Shown piece after piece: positions 1 to 9,411 of a stretch of DNA of 64,000 nt; the first letter of the stretch is position 1; each line of letters begins with the position of its first letter. The DNA comes from Accumulibacter sp036625275. Its GTDB lineage: Bacteria; Pseudomonadota; Gammaproteobacteria; Burkholderiales; Rhodocyclaceae. The translations under genes were made by a program, and so were the position numbers. Below the pieces are notes generated by a model. It was not told the origin of the DNA and ran no database searches. It saw only the letters and a list, made by a program, of their open reading frames with translations. Where the stretch lies: positions 210,289 through 274,288 of the forward strand of contig NZ_JAZKUD010000001.1 of assembly GCF_036625275.1 (NCBI RefSeq), in the 5' to 3' direction.

Positions 1-2
1 CG

Positions 3-182
3 GCAAGTTCAGCGATACCCGTGATGAGCGAAGTCGTCGTCAAGGCGTCCAGAATCGGCGAACGGCAGCCTTTCGAGGGCAGCCGTCTCGACGCGGCGAG
101 TGTCGTTCCTTACCGGGCGGCCACCCGTGATTCAGCCAGCCTTTTCGACGGTCTGCCCGGCGTCAGCCGCTATTCAGATTAA
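3..182 (+). pseudogene. TonB-dependent receptor N-terminal remnant
   Basis: An open frame enters from the left edge and stops with TAA at 180-182. It contains EVVVKASRIGE followed about 30 residues later by ATRDSASLFDGLPGVS. This resembles the start of the plug domain of TonB-dependent receptors, where a V-V-V-x-A-(S/T)-R stretch precedes a D-x-A-x-L-x-x-x-P-G-V-S motif. The frame ends immediately after that motif, with no plug or barrel following, so the gene looks truncated or frameshifted. The part left of the window is not visible. The family call rests on these two short motifs only. Confidence 0.45.
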
Positions 183-199
183 GGAAGGAGCCGGATATC

Positions 200-850
200 T
201 TGCTCGATGCACAAAAATCTTCTCGCTGCGCCGCTGCGCGGCCGAATCAAGGGCAGCGTTGGCGACTCCGTTTCGACCGCGGTCAGCGTATCCATGCCCG
301 CGATGGCGCGGGTACTGCCTGGCGCATCGTGAGCGGTTCAGTTCGTCTGGACCGCGAGGAACCCAACGGTGAACAGAGCTTTGCCAACCTCGCCATCAAA
401 GGTGACGTGATCGGAGCCGAAACACTGCTGTTCGGAAAATACAGCTTTACGGCAACGGCGCTCACCGCCTGCGTTCTCGAATCCTGGCCAGAAGACCGTG
501 CCTCTCCTGTCGGTGATTCGCTACTGCGCACGCTGGCCAAAGCCGAGCGACGCGCCGCCGAGGTGATCACTCTGCGCTGTGGTCAGGCTACCGAGCGCGT
601 CCGTCGTCTGGTCATGATGCTCGCACATTCGGCCGTGGAGCAACCGACCCGCGCAGCGGCCGCCGAATTGCAAGTGACCCTGCCGTCACGGCAGGATATG
701 GCCGACATCACCGCGCTGACCCTGGAAACGGTATCGCGCATGGTCAGCCAGTTGCGCCATGCCGGGGTTCTTGCTCCGCTGGACCATGGCCAGCGGCCCT
801 CACCGAGTCACTTCGCTGTACGGCAAGAGGCGGCAAGTGATCGATGTTGA
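200..850 (+). CDS. Crp/Fnr family transcriptional regulator
   Basis: A 216-residue regulator. Residues 20-100 form a cyclic-nucleotide-binding-type beta roll (FDRGQRIHARDG, IVSGSVRLDRE, LAIKGDVIGAETLLFG), and residues 160-190 a winged helix-turn-helix (SRQDMADITALTLETVSRM). It presumably binds DNA as a dimer. No Fnr-type Cys cluster is visible, so an oxygen-sensing Fe-S form is unlikely and the effector cannot be named. The start is TTG at 200, preceded by a purine-rich AAGGAAGGAG about 8 bases upstream; the next ATG would cut into the beta roll. It follows a broken receptor gene and converges on the ABC permease. Confidence 0.85.
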   Translation: MLDAQKSSRCAAARPNQGQRWRLRFDRGQRIHARDGAGTAWRIVSGSVRLDREEPNGEQSFANLAIKGDVIGAETLLFGKYSFTATALTACVLESWPEDRASPVGDSLLRTLAKAERRAAEVITLRCGQATERVRRLVMMLAHSAVEQPTRAAAAELQVTLPSRQDMADITALTLETVSRMVSQLRHAGVLAPLDHGQRPSPSHFAVRQEAASDRC

Positions 851-870
851 GGTCCGGAGGCCAACAAAGG

Positions 871-3423
871 TCACGCGCTGCCGCTGCGCAGCGCTTCCAG
901 CGGTGCGCTCTGCAGCAACCTGGTGGCGGCAAACCAGCCGGCTGCGCTGACCAGCAAGGCGCCAGCGCAGACCGCGGACGGCAACAGCCACAGATCGATC
1001 GCCACCTCGAAGCGAAACACCTGGCGCGCCAGAAACTGGCCGACAGCGATGGCTCCGAGCGCGGCAATCAGCCCGGAAAGTCCGCCAATCGCCGCAAACT
1101 CGGCCAGCAAGGCCCGCCTGATCTGTTCCCGGCGCGCCCCGAGGGCGCGCATCACCGCCAGCTCGTAGCGTCGCTCCTCGGCCGCCGAAGCCAGCGCCGC
1201 GTAGAGAACGATGACCCCGGCTGCCAGCGTGAACAGAAACACGAACTGCACCGCCTGCGCCACCTGATCCATGATCGATTGCAACTGGCGCAGGATCGCG
1301 GCCACGTCGATGACCGTGAGGTTGGGAAATTCGCGAATCAGTCGATTGATGAATTCCGCCTTCTCCGGGGGAAGATATAAACTGGTGATCCAGCTTGCCG
1401 GGTAGCCCTGCAGGACCGGCGGCGGCGTCAGGACGAAGAAATTGACGCGCATGGTATCCCAGTTGACCTTGCGCAATCCAACCACCGTCATGCCGACCTT
1501 CTCGCCGGCAACGATGAAATCGATGCGATCACCGACGGACAGTCCGAGTGTTTTCGCCAGCCCATCCTCCACCGATGCGGCCGCCCCGGCCACTCCCTCC
1601 CCCCGGCTGGCGACTTCGGCGGGAGAAAACCAGCGCCCGCCGCTGAGTTGGTTGCCTTCCGGCAGATCGGAGCGCATCGACAGATTGAACTCACGGTCGA
1701 CCAGGCGCTGCGCGCGATCGTCCGTGTAACTGGCGGCACTGACTTCGACGCCGTTGATGTGCGTCAATCGCCCGCGCACCATCGGCGCCAGTTCGGCCGC
1801 CAGACCCTGTGCCAGCAGTCGCGCGCGGACCGGTCTGACCTGGTCGGGCTGGATATTGACGACAAAGCGGTTCGGTGCATCGGGGGGAACGCTTTGCCGC
1901 CAGGCGTCGAGCAACTCGCTGCGCGTCACGGTCAGCAGCAACAGCGCCATCAGGCCGAGCGCCAGGGCGACGATCTGGACGACGCTGGTGCCCGCTCGCC
2001 GCTCCAGACTCGCCAGTCCGTAACGCCAGCCGATTCCGCCCGCACCGGCGGATCGCCCGCCGCCACGCAGCGCCGCGGCCAGCCGGACGGCCAGGCGGGC
2101 AATCAGCGCAAAGACGATCAGCGCGGCGCTGAAGCCGCCGACCACATAGGCACCCAGCTCAGCTTCGCCGGCTACCCAGAACATCAGGCCGGCCAGCGCC
2201 AGGAAGCCGAGCAGATAGCCGCCGAGCAGACCGCTGCGCGGATTGCCCAGTTCGCGGCGCAGAACACGCAGCGTCGACACCTTCTTGAGCTGCAGCAGAG
2301 GCGGCACGGCAAAACCGAAAAGCAGCAGCAGGCCGACCGCCACCCCCTGCACGGCCGGCAGCAGGCCCGGCGGCGGCAGTGGCGTCGCCAGCAACTGCGC
2401 GAGCCAGGCGTGCAGGACGAAATGGGCGAGGTAGCCGAGCGCGCAGCCAACGCTCGCCGCGAGTACGCCGAGCACCGCAAACTGGCCCAGGTACAGGCGC
2501 AACAGCAAGGATTGTGTCGCGCCGAGACAGCGCATCACGGCGCAGGGGTCGAGATGACGTTGCCCGTAGCGTCGCGCCGCCAGCGCCACCGCCACCGCCG
2601 CCAGCACCACCGTCAGCAGCGCCGACAGGCCGAGGAATTTCTGCGCCCGTTCGAGCGCGGTACGGATCTCCGGGCGGCCGTTCTGTGGGTCTTCGATGCG
2701 CTGCCCACGCGTCAGGCGTGGCTTGAGGTCGCGCTGGAAACGCTTCACCAGTGACAGGTCTCCGGCTAGCAACAGGCGGTAGCCGACGCGGCTGCCGACC
2801 TGCAGCAGGGCGGTGGCCGGCAGATCGTCGAGGTTCATCAACAGGCGCGGCGCGACGCTGAAGAAGTTGATGCCGCGATCCGGCTCCAGCGTCAGGATGG
2901 CATCGAGGCGCAAAGCACTTTGTCCGACGACGATCCGGTCGCCGACACGCGCGCCCAGCGCCGAGGCCAGACGCTCGTCGATCCAGATCGTTCCGGCAGG
3001 CGGCACGCCGCGCGCCGGCGCATCCGGGACATTCAGCGCCGGCGCAATGCGCAGGGTGCCGCGCAGCGGATAAGCGGCGCCGACCGCCTTGATCTCGGCG
3101 AGCTGCGCACGCAGCCCGTCACTCTCGCCGTGCGTCACCATGCTCGGGAAGGTGCGCGTCTCGACGACCTGCAGGCCACGCGCGCGCGCCTCGTCGACCA
3201 GGGCCCGTGGCCACGGATGATCGGCGGTCAGCAACAGATCGGCGCCGAGCAGTTGGTGAGACTCGCGGTCGAGCGCCTGACGCACGCGGTCGGCAAAGAA
3301 ACCCACGGCCGTCAGGGCGGCCACGGCCACCGCCAGCGCCGCCGCCAGCAGGCGCAACTCCCCGCCGCGCGCGTCGCGCCGGAGCATTCGCCAGGAGAAG
3401 GAGCACAGCGGCAGGATGCGCAT
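871..3423 (-). CDS. FtsX-type ABC transporter permease (YbbP-like)
   Basis: An 850-residue inner-membrane protein with a short N-terminal region and one membrane helix, a long periplasmic domain (about 60-260), a block of helices (about 270-480), a second periplasmic domain and a final FtsX block (about 720-850, ERRYELAVMRALGARREQIRR). This matches the YbbP family, which with the YbbA ATPase forms a MacB-type mechanotransmission transporter linked to lipid or lipoprotein handling at the envelope. The usual adjacent ATPase gene is absent on both sides, so the partner must lie elsewhere. A dispersed repeat begins about 25 bp upstream of the start codon. Confidence 0.88.
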   Translation of the reverse strand: MRILPLCSFSWRMLRRDARGGELRLLAAALAVAVAALTAVGFFADRVRQALDRESHQLLGADLLLTADHPWPRALVDEARARGLQVVETRTFPSMVTHGESDGLRAQLAEIKAVGAAYPLRGTLRIAPALNVPDAPARGVPPAGTIWIDERLASALGARVGDRIVVGQSALRLDAILTLEPDRGINFFSVAPRLLMNLDDLPATALLQVGSRVGYRLLLAGDLSLVKRFQRDLKPRLTRGQRIEDPQNGRPEIRTALERAQKFLGLSALLTVVLAAVAVALAARRYGQRHLDPCAVMRCLGATQSLLLRLYLGQFAVLGVLAASVGCALGYLAHFVLHAWLAQLLATPLPPPGLLPAVQGVAVGLLLLFGFAVPPLLQLKKVSTLRVLRRELGNPRSGLLGGYLLGFLALAGLMFWVAGEAELGAYVVGGFSAALIVFALIARLAVRLAAALRGGGRSAGAGGIGWRYGLASLERRAGTSVVQIVALALGLMALLLLTVTRSELLDAWRQSVPPDAPNRFVVNIQPDQVRPVRARLLAQGLAAELAPMVRGRLTHINGVEVSAASYTDDRAQRLVDREFNLSMRSDLPEGNQLSGGRWFSPAEVASRGEGVAGAAASVEDGLAKTLGLSVGDRIDFIVAGEKVGMTVVGLRKVNWDTMRVNFFVLTPPPVLQGYPASWITSLYLPPEKAEFINRLIREFPNLTVIDVAAILRQLQSIMDQVAQAVQFVFLFTLAAGVIVLYAALASAAEERRYELAVMRALGARREQIRRALLAEFAAIGGLSGLIAALGAIAVGQFLARQVFRFEVAIDLWLLPSAVCAGALLVSAAGWFAATRLLQSAPLEALRSGSA

Positions 3424-3446
3424 GAATGGCCTGTTCGAGAATACTT

Positions 3447-3530
3447 TAATGTGAAAGTCGCGCCAGCGACTGACGAATCTTCCCTCCCCACTTGCGGGGG
3501 GCAGGGGAGAGGGAAACGGTCATGACCCTT
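3447..3530. repeat. Dispersed intergenic repeat, family A, copy 1 (short)
   Basis: Begins TTAATGTGAAAGTCGCG and ends GGTCATGACC. It shares a small hairpin (GTCGC...GCGAC), a C-run/G-run hairpin and the GGTCATGACC end with copies near 9.7, 35.1 and 57.7 kb, but lacks the last ~40 bp of those. It lies just upstream of the permease start codon, in the same orientation relative to that gene as copies 3 and 4 have to theirs. Confidence 0.85.
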
Positions 3531-3623
3531 GGCTGACTTGACCACGGCAGGATGTTCGGAGTACAACCCTTCCCCTGTCGCTCACGCTCCGAGTCCTGTT
3601 TCCGACGGTTATGGTAACGCCAA

Positions 3624-4817
3624 ATGACAAGATCCAAGATGCTGTTGCTGGCCGTGCTCGCGGCCAGCGTTGCCGGTGCAGGATACTGGTATCAGAACAC
3701 TCGTCAGAGCAACGCCGGCACGGCCGCCAAAACGCCGCCGCCGGTACCGGTCACGGTCGCCAGGGCGACGCTCGGCGATATTCCCATTCTGCTGGAGGTG
3801 GTGGGACGCGCTGAAGCGTACGAAAGTGTGGCCTTGAAGGCACGGCTGGACGGACAGGTCCTGGCGGTGGACTACCGCGCAGGGCAGGCTGTCCGACAGG
3901 GCGAGGTTCTGGTCCGGATCGACCCCGGCGACTTCGACGCGCGGCGGCTGCAGGCGCAGGCCAATCTGGCCAGGAGCGAAGCCCAGCTCGCCAAGGCCAG
4001 GGCCGACGTGCAGCGCTATCTGGCCCTGCAGGGACGCGGCTTCGTATCCGAGGAAAAGGTCAACGAACTGCGCACCGGCGAAGCCGCCGCCGCCGCGACG
4101 GTCAAGGCCGACCAGGCCACTCTTGAACTGGCCAGGCGCCAACTCGCCTACACCCACATCCGCGCTCCATTTGCCGGCGTGGTCGGTGCGCGCCTGGTGT
4201 TTCCCGGCTCGGCGGTCAAGATGAATGAAACGGTGCTGGCCGTGGTCAATCGCGTGCAGCCGCTCTACGTGACTTTTTCGATCCCCGAAAAGCATCTGCC
4301 GCGCGTGCGCGAGGCCATGGCCAGCGGCGACCTGCCCGCCAGGGTGACGATTCCCGGCGAACGGGAGGCGCGTTTCACAGGCACGGTGCGGTTTATCGAC
4401 AACACCGTCGATGCCGGCACCGGCACCATCCAGATGAAGGCCTTGCTGGAGAATCGTGATCAAGCACTGACCCCCGGACAATTTCTTCAGGTCAGTCTCT
4501 CTCTGGCCACCCTGAGCAACGCCGTGGTCGTTCCCGCAGAAGCCGTGCAGCAGGGGCCGGACGGCAACTTCCTGTTTGTCGTGCGGCCGGACAACACCGT
4601 GGAACCCAGGAAGATCGAAGTGTCGGCCAGCTACCGTGGCCTTTCGGCGATTGGCAAGGGCGTTGCCAGCGACGAAACGGTCGTCACCGACGGCCAGCTC
4701 AGGCTGGCCCCCGGATCGCGGGTGCAGGTGAAACCCGCGCCGCCGGCCGTTCCCGCCACCGCCCAGACTGCCGCCACACCAGTGCCGGCCGCCCAGCCGG
4801 GTGGCAGCGCCCGATGA
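3624..4817 (+). CDS. RND efflux pump periplasmic adaptor (MdtA/AcrA-like)
   Basis: A 397-residue membrane-fusion protein. An N-terminal membrane anchor or signal (residues 5-20) is followed by a biotinyl-lipoyl half (GQVLAVDYRAGQAVRQGEVLVRID), a coiled-coil hairpin (about 95-150), the second lipoyl half (YTHIRAPFAGVVGARL), a beta-barrel and a Pro/Ala-rich tail. It would bridge the inner-membrane RND pump to an outer-membrane channel. It overlaps the pump gene by 4 bases (ATGA), so the two are translationally coupled. No outer-membrane factor gene follows; a TolC-like protein must be supplied from elsewhere. Substrate unknown. Confidence 0.93.
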   Translation: MTRSKMLLLAVLAASVAGAGYWYQNTRQSNAGTAAKTPPPVPVTVARATLGDIPILLEVVGRAEAYESVALKARLDGQVLAVDYRAGQAVRQGEVLVRIDPGDFDARRLQAQANLARSEAQLAKARADVQRYLALQGRGFVSEEKVNELRTGEAAAAATVKADQATLELARRQLAYTHIRAPFAGVVGARLVFPGSAVKMNETVLAVVNRVQPLYVTFSIPEKHLPRVREAMASGDLPARVTIPGEREARFTGTVRFIDNTVDAGTGTIQMKALLENRDQALTPGQFLQVSLSLATLSNAVVVPAEAVQQGPDGNFLFVVRPDNTVEPRKIEVSASYRGLSAIGKGVASDETVVTDGQLRLAPGSRVQVKPAPPAVPATAQTAATPVPAAQPGGSAR

Positions 4818-7800
4818 ATCTGCCTGAACTCTGCATTCGCCGCCCGGTCATGACCACGCTGCTGATGGCGGCGTTCCTCATTTTCGGCCTGATCGGCTAT
4901 CGTGCCCTGCCGGTCGCCGAATTGCCGACGGTCGATTTCCCGACCATTGCAGTGACCGCCAACCTGCCCGGCGCCTCCCCGGAAACCATGGCGGCGGCGG
5001 TCGCCACGCCCCTGGAAGGGCAATTCTCGACGATCGCCGGCCTCGATTCGATGACCTCGACGAGCGCCCAGGGATCGACCACGATCACCCTGCAGTTCTC
5101 GCTCGAACGCAACATCGACGCCGCCGCGCAGGATGTGCAATCGGCGATCTCCGCCGCCTTGCGCAAGTTGCCGCCGAACCTGCCGGCGCCCCCGTCGTTC
5201 CGCAAGGTCAACCCGGCCGACTCGCCGGTTTTCTACATCACCCTGCTGTCACCGACGCTGCCGCTGTCGCTGGTCAACGAATACGCGGAAACCCAGCTCG
5301 CACAGCGTCTGTCGACGATCCCCGGCGTCGCCCAGGTGCTGATTTTCGGATCGCAGAAATTCGCCGTACGCGTGCAGGCCAACCCCGACCAGCTCGCCAG
5401 CCGGGGAATCGGCCTCGACGAACTGCAACAGGCGCTGGTCCAGAACAACGTCAACCAGCCGATCGGCCAGCTCGATGGCAGCCGCCAGACCTTTGCCATC
5501 AAGGATGGCGGACAGCTTGCCAGCGCCGCGGCCTATCGCCCACTGATCGTTGCCTGGCGAAATGGCGCGCCGGTGCGGCTCGACGAAGTCGCCACCCCGA
5601 TCGACAGCGTCGAGAACAACAGGATCGCCAGCTGGAACGTCGACCGGCGTGCCATCGTCCTGGCAATCCAGCGTCAGCCCGGCGCCAATACCATCGAGAC
5701 GGTCGACGCCATCAAGCGCATCCTGCCGTCGTTCCAGTCCAAGCTGCCGGCAGCGATCGAGATGAGGGTGCTGTTCGACCGCAGCATTTCGATCCGCGAC
5801 GCGATCGACGACGTCCAGTTCACGCTGATCCTGGCCGGCTTCCTGGTGATTCTGGTGATCCTGCTGTTCCTGAGAAACCTCTCGGCGACGCTCATTCCGG
5901 CGCTGGCGCTGCCGATTTCGGTGGTCGGGACCTTCGGAGCGATGGCGGTCCTCGGTTACAGTCTCGACAATCTTTCGCTGCTGGCGCTGACCCTGAGTGT
6001 CGGCTTCGTCGTCGATGATGCGATCGTGATGCTGGAAAATATCGTCCGCCACGTCGAGCAGGGCAAAACACCGTTCGCGGCGGCGATCGAGGGTGCCCGC
6101 GAGATCGGTTTCACGATCCTTTCGATGACCGTCTCGCTGATTGCCGTTTTCATTCCGGTGCTCTTCATGAGCGGCATCGTCGGCCGCCTGCTGCACGAAT
6201 TCGCGGTCACCATCTGCGTCGCCATCCTGGTCTCCGGCTTCGTATCGCTGACCCTGACCCCGATGCTCTGCAGCCGCTACCTCCGGCACGCCGCGCCCAC
6301 TGCGCATGGCCGTCTGTTCCTGATCTTCGAACGCTTCTTCACCGCCCTGCTCGCGGGCTACGAGCGAACGCTCAAGCTGGCGATGGCGCACCCGCGCAGC
6401 GTCCTGGCGGTTTTCGTCGCCACCCTGCTGCTCACCGGCCATCTGTTCACCGTCGTGCCCAGGGATTTCCTGCCGAGCGGGGACTCGGGTCAGATCGTCG
6501 CCTTCACCGAAGGTGCGCAGGACGTGTCCTTCGCCTCGATGGTCAAACATCAACGCGCGCTCGCCGAAATCGTCGCGCAGGAACCCGACATCCGCTCGTT
6601 CATGTCGGCCGTGGGGGCCGGCGGCATCCGCCCGACGGCCAATACCGGCACCATTTTCATGATCCTCAAACCCCGCTCGGAACGCCGCTCGTCTCCCGAT
6701 CAAATCATTCAGCGGTTGCGCCCCAAACTGGCGGAAGTGCCGGGAATCAAGGCGTACATGCAGAATCCGCCGGTCATCCGCATCGGCGGCCAGCTCACCG
6801 CCGCGCAGTATCAATACACCCTGCAGGACACCGACCTCGGCGAGCTGTACCAATGGACCGCCACCCTGACCGAAGGTCTCCGCCAGTTGCCCGGATTCGT
6901 CGATGTCACCAACAATCTCAACCACCTCAGCCCGGTGCTGGCGCTGGACATCGACCGCGACAAGCTGGCGACGCTCGGCCTCAGTTATGGACAGGTCGAA
7001 GATGCCCTGCAGAGCGCATTCAGCGCGCGACAGGTGTCAACGATCTACGGTGCGACCAATCAGTACCAGGTGATTCTCGAAGTCGCGCCGGAATACCAGG
7101 CCAACCCGGAAGCGCTGTCACGCCTCTACGTGCGCAGCAGCAACGGCAAACTGATCCCGCTCGATACCGTGGCGCGCTTCAGTCGCAAGACGCAGGCGCT
7201 GACGGTGAACCATCAGGGGCAGTTGCCGTCGGTCACTTTGTCGTTCAACCTGTTGCCGGGGGTATCGCTGGGTGAAGCGGTGGACCGGATCAAGGGGCTC
7301 GAACAGCAACTGCGCATCCCGGTCTCGCTGAACACCAGCCTGCAAGGCACCGCACAGGCCTTCCAGTCGTCGCAGCAGGGCCTCGGCGTGCTGCTGCTGG
7401 TGGCGATTCTGGTGGTGTACCTGGTGCTCGGCATTCTCTACGAGAGTTTCATTCACCCCCTGACGATTCTTTCGGGGCTGCCGTCGGCGGGCCTCGGCGC
7501 GCTGTTGACGCTGCTGTTCTTTGGCGTCGATCTCAGTCTCTACGCCTTCGTCGGCGTCATCATGCTGATCGGCATCGTCAAGAAGAACGCGATCATGATG
7601 ATCGACTTTGCGCTGGCGCAGCAGCGGCAGGCGGGCATGGCCGCGCGCGACGCGATCTTCGAGGCCTGCCTGATCCGCTTCCGGCCGATCATGATGACCA
7701 CCATGGCGGCGCTGGTCGGAACCCTGCCGATCGCCCTCGGCCTCGGCGCCGGCGCCGAAGTCCGGCGACCGCTCGGTCTGGCGGTGGTCGGCGGCCTGCT

Positions 7801-7897
7801 GCTCTCGCAGTTTCTGACGCTCTACCTGACGCCGGTGATCTACCTCTATCTCGATCGATTTTCGCGAGAGGAAGTGCATGCGCAAGCCTCCGCCTGA
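4814..7897 (+). CDS. RND multidrug efflux permease (HAE1 family, MdtB/MdtC-like)
   Basis: A 1,027-residue proton-driven exporter of the expected length for the HAE1 family. The N-terminus has the typical IRRPVMTTLLM helix, followed by a porter domain, a helix block with the proton-relay pair in GFVVDDAIVMLENI (about residue 400), a second porter half and the terminal block with GIVKKNAIMMIDFAL. The opening ELPTVDFPTIAV and overall pattern are closer to MdtB/MdtC/MuxB-type pumps than to AcrB. It is the second gene of a two-gene unit with the adaptor. A family B repeat lies 26 bp past the stop. Confidence 0.94.
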   Translation: MNLPELCIRRPVMTTLLMAAFLIFGLIGYRALPVAELPTVDFPTIAVTANLPGASPETMAAAVATPLEGQFSTIAGLDSMTSTSAQGSTTITLQFSLERNIDAAAQDVQSAISAALRKLPPNLPAPPSFRKVNPADSPVFYITLLSPTLPLSLVNEYAETQLAQRLSTIPGVAQVLIFGSQKFAVRVQANPDQLASRGIGLDELQQALVQNNVNQPIGQLDGSRQTFAIKDGGQLASAAAYRPLIVAWRNGAPVRLDEVATPIDSVENNRIASWNVDRRAIVLAIQRQPGANTIETVDAIKRILPSFQSKLPAAIEMRVLFDRSISIRDAIDDVQFTLILAGFLVILVILLFLRNLSATLIPALALPISVVGTFGAMAVLGYSLDNLSLLALTLSVGFVVDDAIVMLENIVRHVEQGKTPFAAAIEGAREIGFTILSMTVSLIAVFIPVLFMSGIVGRLLHEFAVTICVAILVSGFVSLTLTPMLCSRYLRHAAPTAHGRLFLIFERFFTALLAGYERTLKLAMAHPRSVLAVFVATLLLTGHLFTVVPRDFLPSGDSGQIVAFTEGAQDVSFASMVKHQRALAEIVAQEPDIRSFMSAVGAGGIRPTANTGTIFMILKPRSERRSSPDQIIQRLRPKLAEVPGIKAYMQNPPVIRIGGQLTAAQYQYTLQDTDLGELYQWTATLTEGLRQLPGFVDVTNNLNHLSPVLALDIDRDKLATLGLSYGQVEDALQSAFSARQVSTIYGATNQYQVILEVAPEYQANPEALSRLYVRSSNGKLIPLDTVARFSRKTQALTVNHQGQLPSVTLSFNLLPGVSLGEAVDRIKGLEQQLRIPVSLNTSLQGTAQAFQSSQQGLGVLLLVAILVVYLVLGILYESFIHPLTILSGLPSAGLGALLTLLFFGVDLSLYAFVGVIMLIGIVKKNAIMMIDFALAQQRQAGMAARDAIFEACLIRFRPIMMTTMAALVGTLPIALGLGAGAEVRRPLGLAVVGGLLLSQFLTLYLTPVIYLYLDRFSREEVHAQASA

Positions 7898-7923
7898 TAC
7901 CGGGTGCTGCGCGCGAGATGACT

Positions 7924-8047
7924 GGGTGCGAATGAAAGTGTTGGTCGAGGTGCCTTGTTCGATCAAGATGCGTTGGCATCGGTGATCACCCCTCCCCCGC
8001 GAGGGGGAGGGGCATATCGGGACCTCCCAACACTTTCATTCACACCC
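7924..8047. repeat. Dispersed repeat, family B, copy 1 (MITE-like, terminal inverted repeats)
   Basis: A 124-bp element bounded by 21-bp terminal inverted repeats with one mismatch (left GCGAATGAAAGTGTTGG, mirrored by CCAACACTTTCATTC at the right). The centre has a strong hairpin of C and G runs (CCCCTCCCCC / GGGGGAGGGG). A second copy is at 45470-45591. It encodes nothing and sits between the convergent RND and dps genes, where the hairpin could also act in transcript ending. Confidence 0.85.
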
Positions 8048-8193
8048 GAGATGACTGCCGCGCTTGACAACTGAAAGCCCGTTTCCGGCACTTGAGGTCA
8101 ATTCCTGATTCCGGGGAAAGCGGAAAGCCGACGCCCGTTTGCGGAAGAAGAGAGATTCGTGAGTTGCTGACGCCAATCTCCCATGCAGGCAGC

Positions 8194-8688
8194 TTACTCT
8201 TCGAGCAGGCTGCGGAGCATCCAGGCGGTCTTCTCGTGTACTTCCAGACGCTGGGTGAGCAGGTCGGCGGTGGGCTGGTCGTTCGCGGCATTGACCACCG
8301 GGAACAGATCGCGCGCGGTGCGTGCCGTGGCTTCCTGGGCGTCAACCAGGTACCGGATCATCTCGGTTGCCTTGGGCGTCCCTTCCACCTCGCTGATCGA
8401 GCTCATCCGGCTGAACTCCTTGTAGGTGCCGGGAGCGGGATGCCCAAGTGCGCGAATCCGCTCGGCGATGACATCGAGCGCGTTCCACTGTTCCGTGTAC
8501 TGGCCCATGAACATCAGGTGCAAGGTGTTGAACATCGGTCCGGTAACGTTCCAGTGGAAGTTGTGCGTCATTAGGTAGAGCGTGTAACTGTCGGCCAGCA
8601 GGGCGGACAGGCCATGGGCAATCTTTTCGCGCTCGCTGGCGCTGATGCCGATATTGATCGAAGGGGTTTGGGTTTTCCTGGCGTTCAT
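8194..8688 (-). CDS. dps: Dps family DNA-protecting ferritin-like protein
   Basis: A 164-residue protein of typical Dps length. The ferroxidase-site helix reads LMTHNFHWNVTGP (His42, His45), with a second-subunit-type acidic stretch FMGQYTEQWNALDVIAERIRALG. Dps dodecamers oxidise and store iron using hydrogen peroxide and in some species bind DNA. The N-terminus here is short and only mildly basic, so DNA binding is uncertain. The ATG at 8688 has GGAG-type bases upstream (AGGAGAAACGACG). It is divergent from the Fur-boxed bfd gene, forming a small iron/oxidative-stress block. Confidence 0.93.
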   Translation of the reverse strand: MNARKTQTPSINIGISASEREKIAHGLSALLADSYTLYLMTHNFHWNVTGPMFNTLHLMFMGQYTEQWNALDVIAERIRALGHPAPGTYKEFSRMSSISEVEGTPKATEMIRYLVDAQEATARTARDLFPVVNAANDQPTADLLTQRLEVHEKTAWMLRSLLEE

Positions 8689-8867
8689 CGTCGTTTCTCC
8701 TGGGTTGAAGGCATTGGGGGGAAGAAGTTCGACCTCTTTCCGTGCGGATGGTCTTCCTTCTCGATGCCCGCGAGCCGCATCGTCCTGTGGTTTTCAGGAA
8801 GCCGAGGCGGGTTGCTCGGGCACCTGACGAACACATTCTATGCAGAATTTATCGATCAATCAAATTG

Positions 8868-8873
8868 ATTATA
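8868..8873 (-). promoter_or_regulatory. Candidate -10 box for dps
   Basis: On the minus strand an AT-rich patch between dps and bfd contains a perfect TATAAT. No convincing -35 hexamer lies at 16-18 bp, and the predicted leader would be about 170 bases. Composition contrasts with the GC-rich surroundings, which favours a control region; the exact promoter is uncertain. Confidence 0.3.
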
Positions 8874-8994
8874 AACATAAATTTGATAGTTTATCATTAT
8901 GATGCGAGCTGGTCACAGCCTGCGCGGCAGCTTCGCTGTCGGACCCTGATCGTGCGCCCGGCAAGAAAGGGAAAAGATCACGACCCTCATGATT

Positions 8995-9013
8995 GACAAT
9001 GATTCTCATTTTC
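8995..9013 (+). promoter_or_regulatory. Fur box upstream of bfd
   Basis: GACAATGATTCTCATTTTC closely matches the 19-bp Fur consensus GATAATGATAATCATTATC. It lies about 50 bp before the bfd start codon, the classical position for iron-dependent repression of a bacterioferritin-associated ferredoxin. Confidence 0.75.
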
Positions 9014-9065
9014 TTACAATGAGGATCATCGTCGATCTCATCCTTTCTTCTGGTGGAGGCCGTGG

Positions 9066-9257
9066 ATGTACGTTTGCGTATGCCGGGCAGTGACTGAGCA
9101 GCACATCCGTGAAGCAGTACAGGACGGTGCACGCACGCTGAAAGACCTTTGCCTGAATCTTGGCATTATCCGGGATTGTGGCCGCTGTGCCAGGTGTGCC
9201 TACGAGTGCCTGCAGGATGCACGTGGCGGCACCAGGCCGGGACACGGCAAACGGTGA
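9066..9257 (+). CDS. bfd: Bacterioferritin-associated ferredoxin
   Basis: A 63-residue BFD-like [2Fe-2S] protein with Cys4, Cys6, Cys38 and Cys41 (MYVCVCRAVTE and DCGRCAR), the spacing of known Bfd proteins. Bfd donates electrons to bacterioferritin to release stored iron as Fe2+. The Fur box upstream predicts expression under iron starvation. No bacterioferritin gene is adjacent; the divergent Dps is the only ferritin-like neighbour. The start is supported by GGTGGAGG about 6 bases upstream. Confidence 0.92.
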   Translation: MYVCVCRAVTEQHIREAVQDGARTLKDLCLNLGIIRDCGRCARCAYECLQDARGGTRPGHGKR

Positions 9258-9411
9258 GCGTTACATCGCTTGGCCGAGCAATGAGATCCGGAGCCACGCT
9301 TCCTTTGCTCGGGTCTGACAGGGGTCAATTCTGCAGCCTGGGCTGCCCAAGGGTTTTCATCGCTCCCTCGACGATATCGTCATCCAGGGGGGCTGGCGCT
9401 GATCCTGCCTG

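Noticed and set aside
5249..6925. Minus-strand 558-codon frame inside the RND permease
   Set aside because: Asp/Arg/Gln-rich non-homologous translation typical of antisense frames in high-GC genes.
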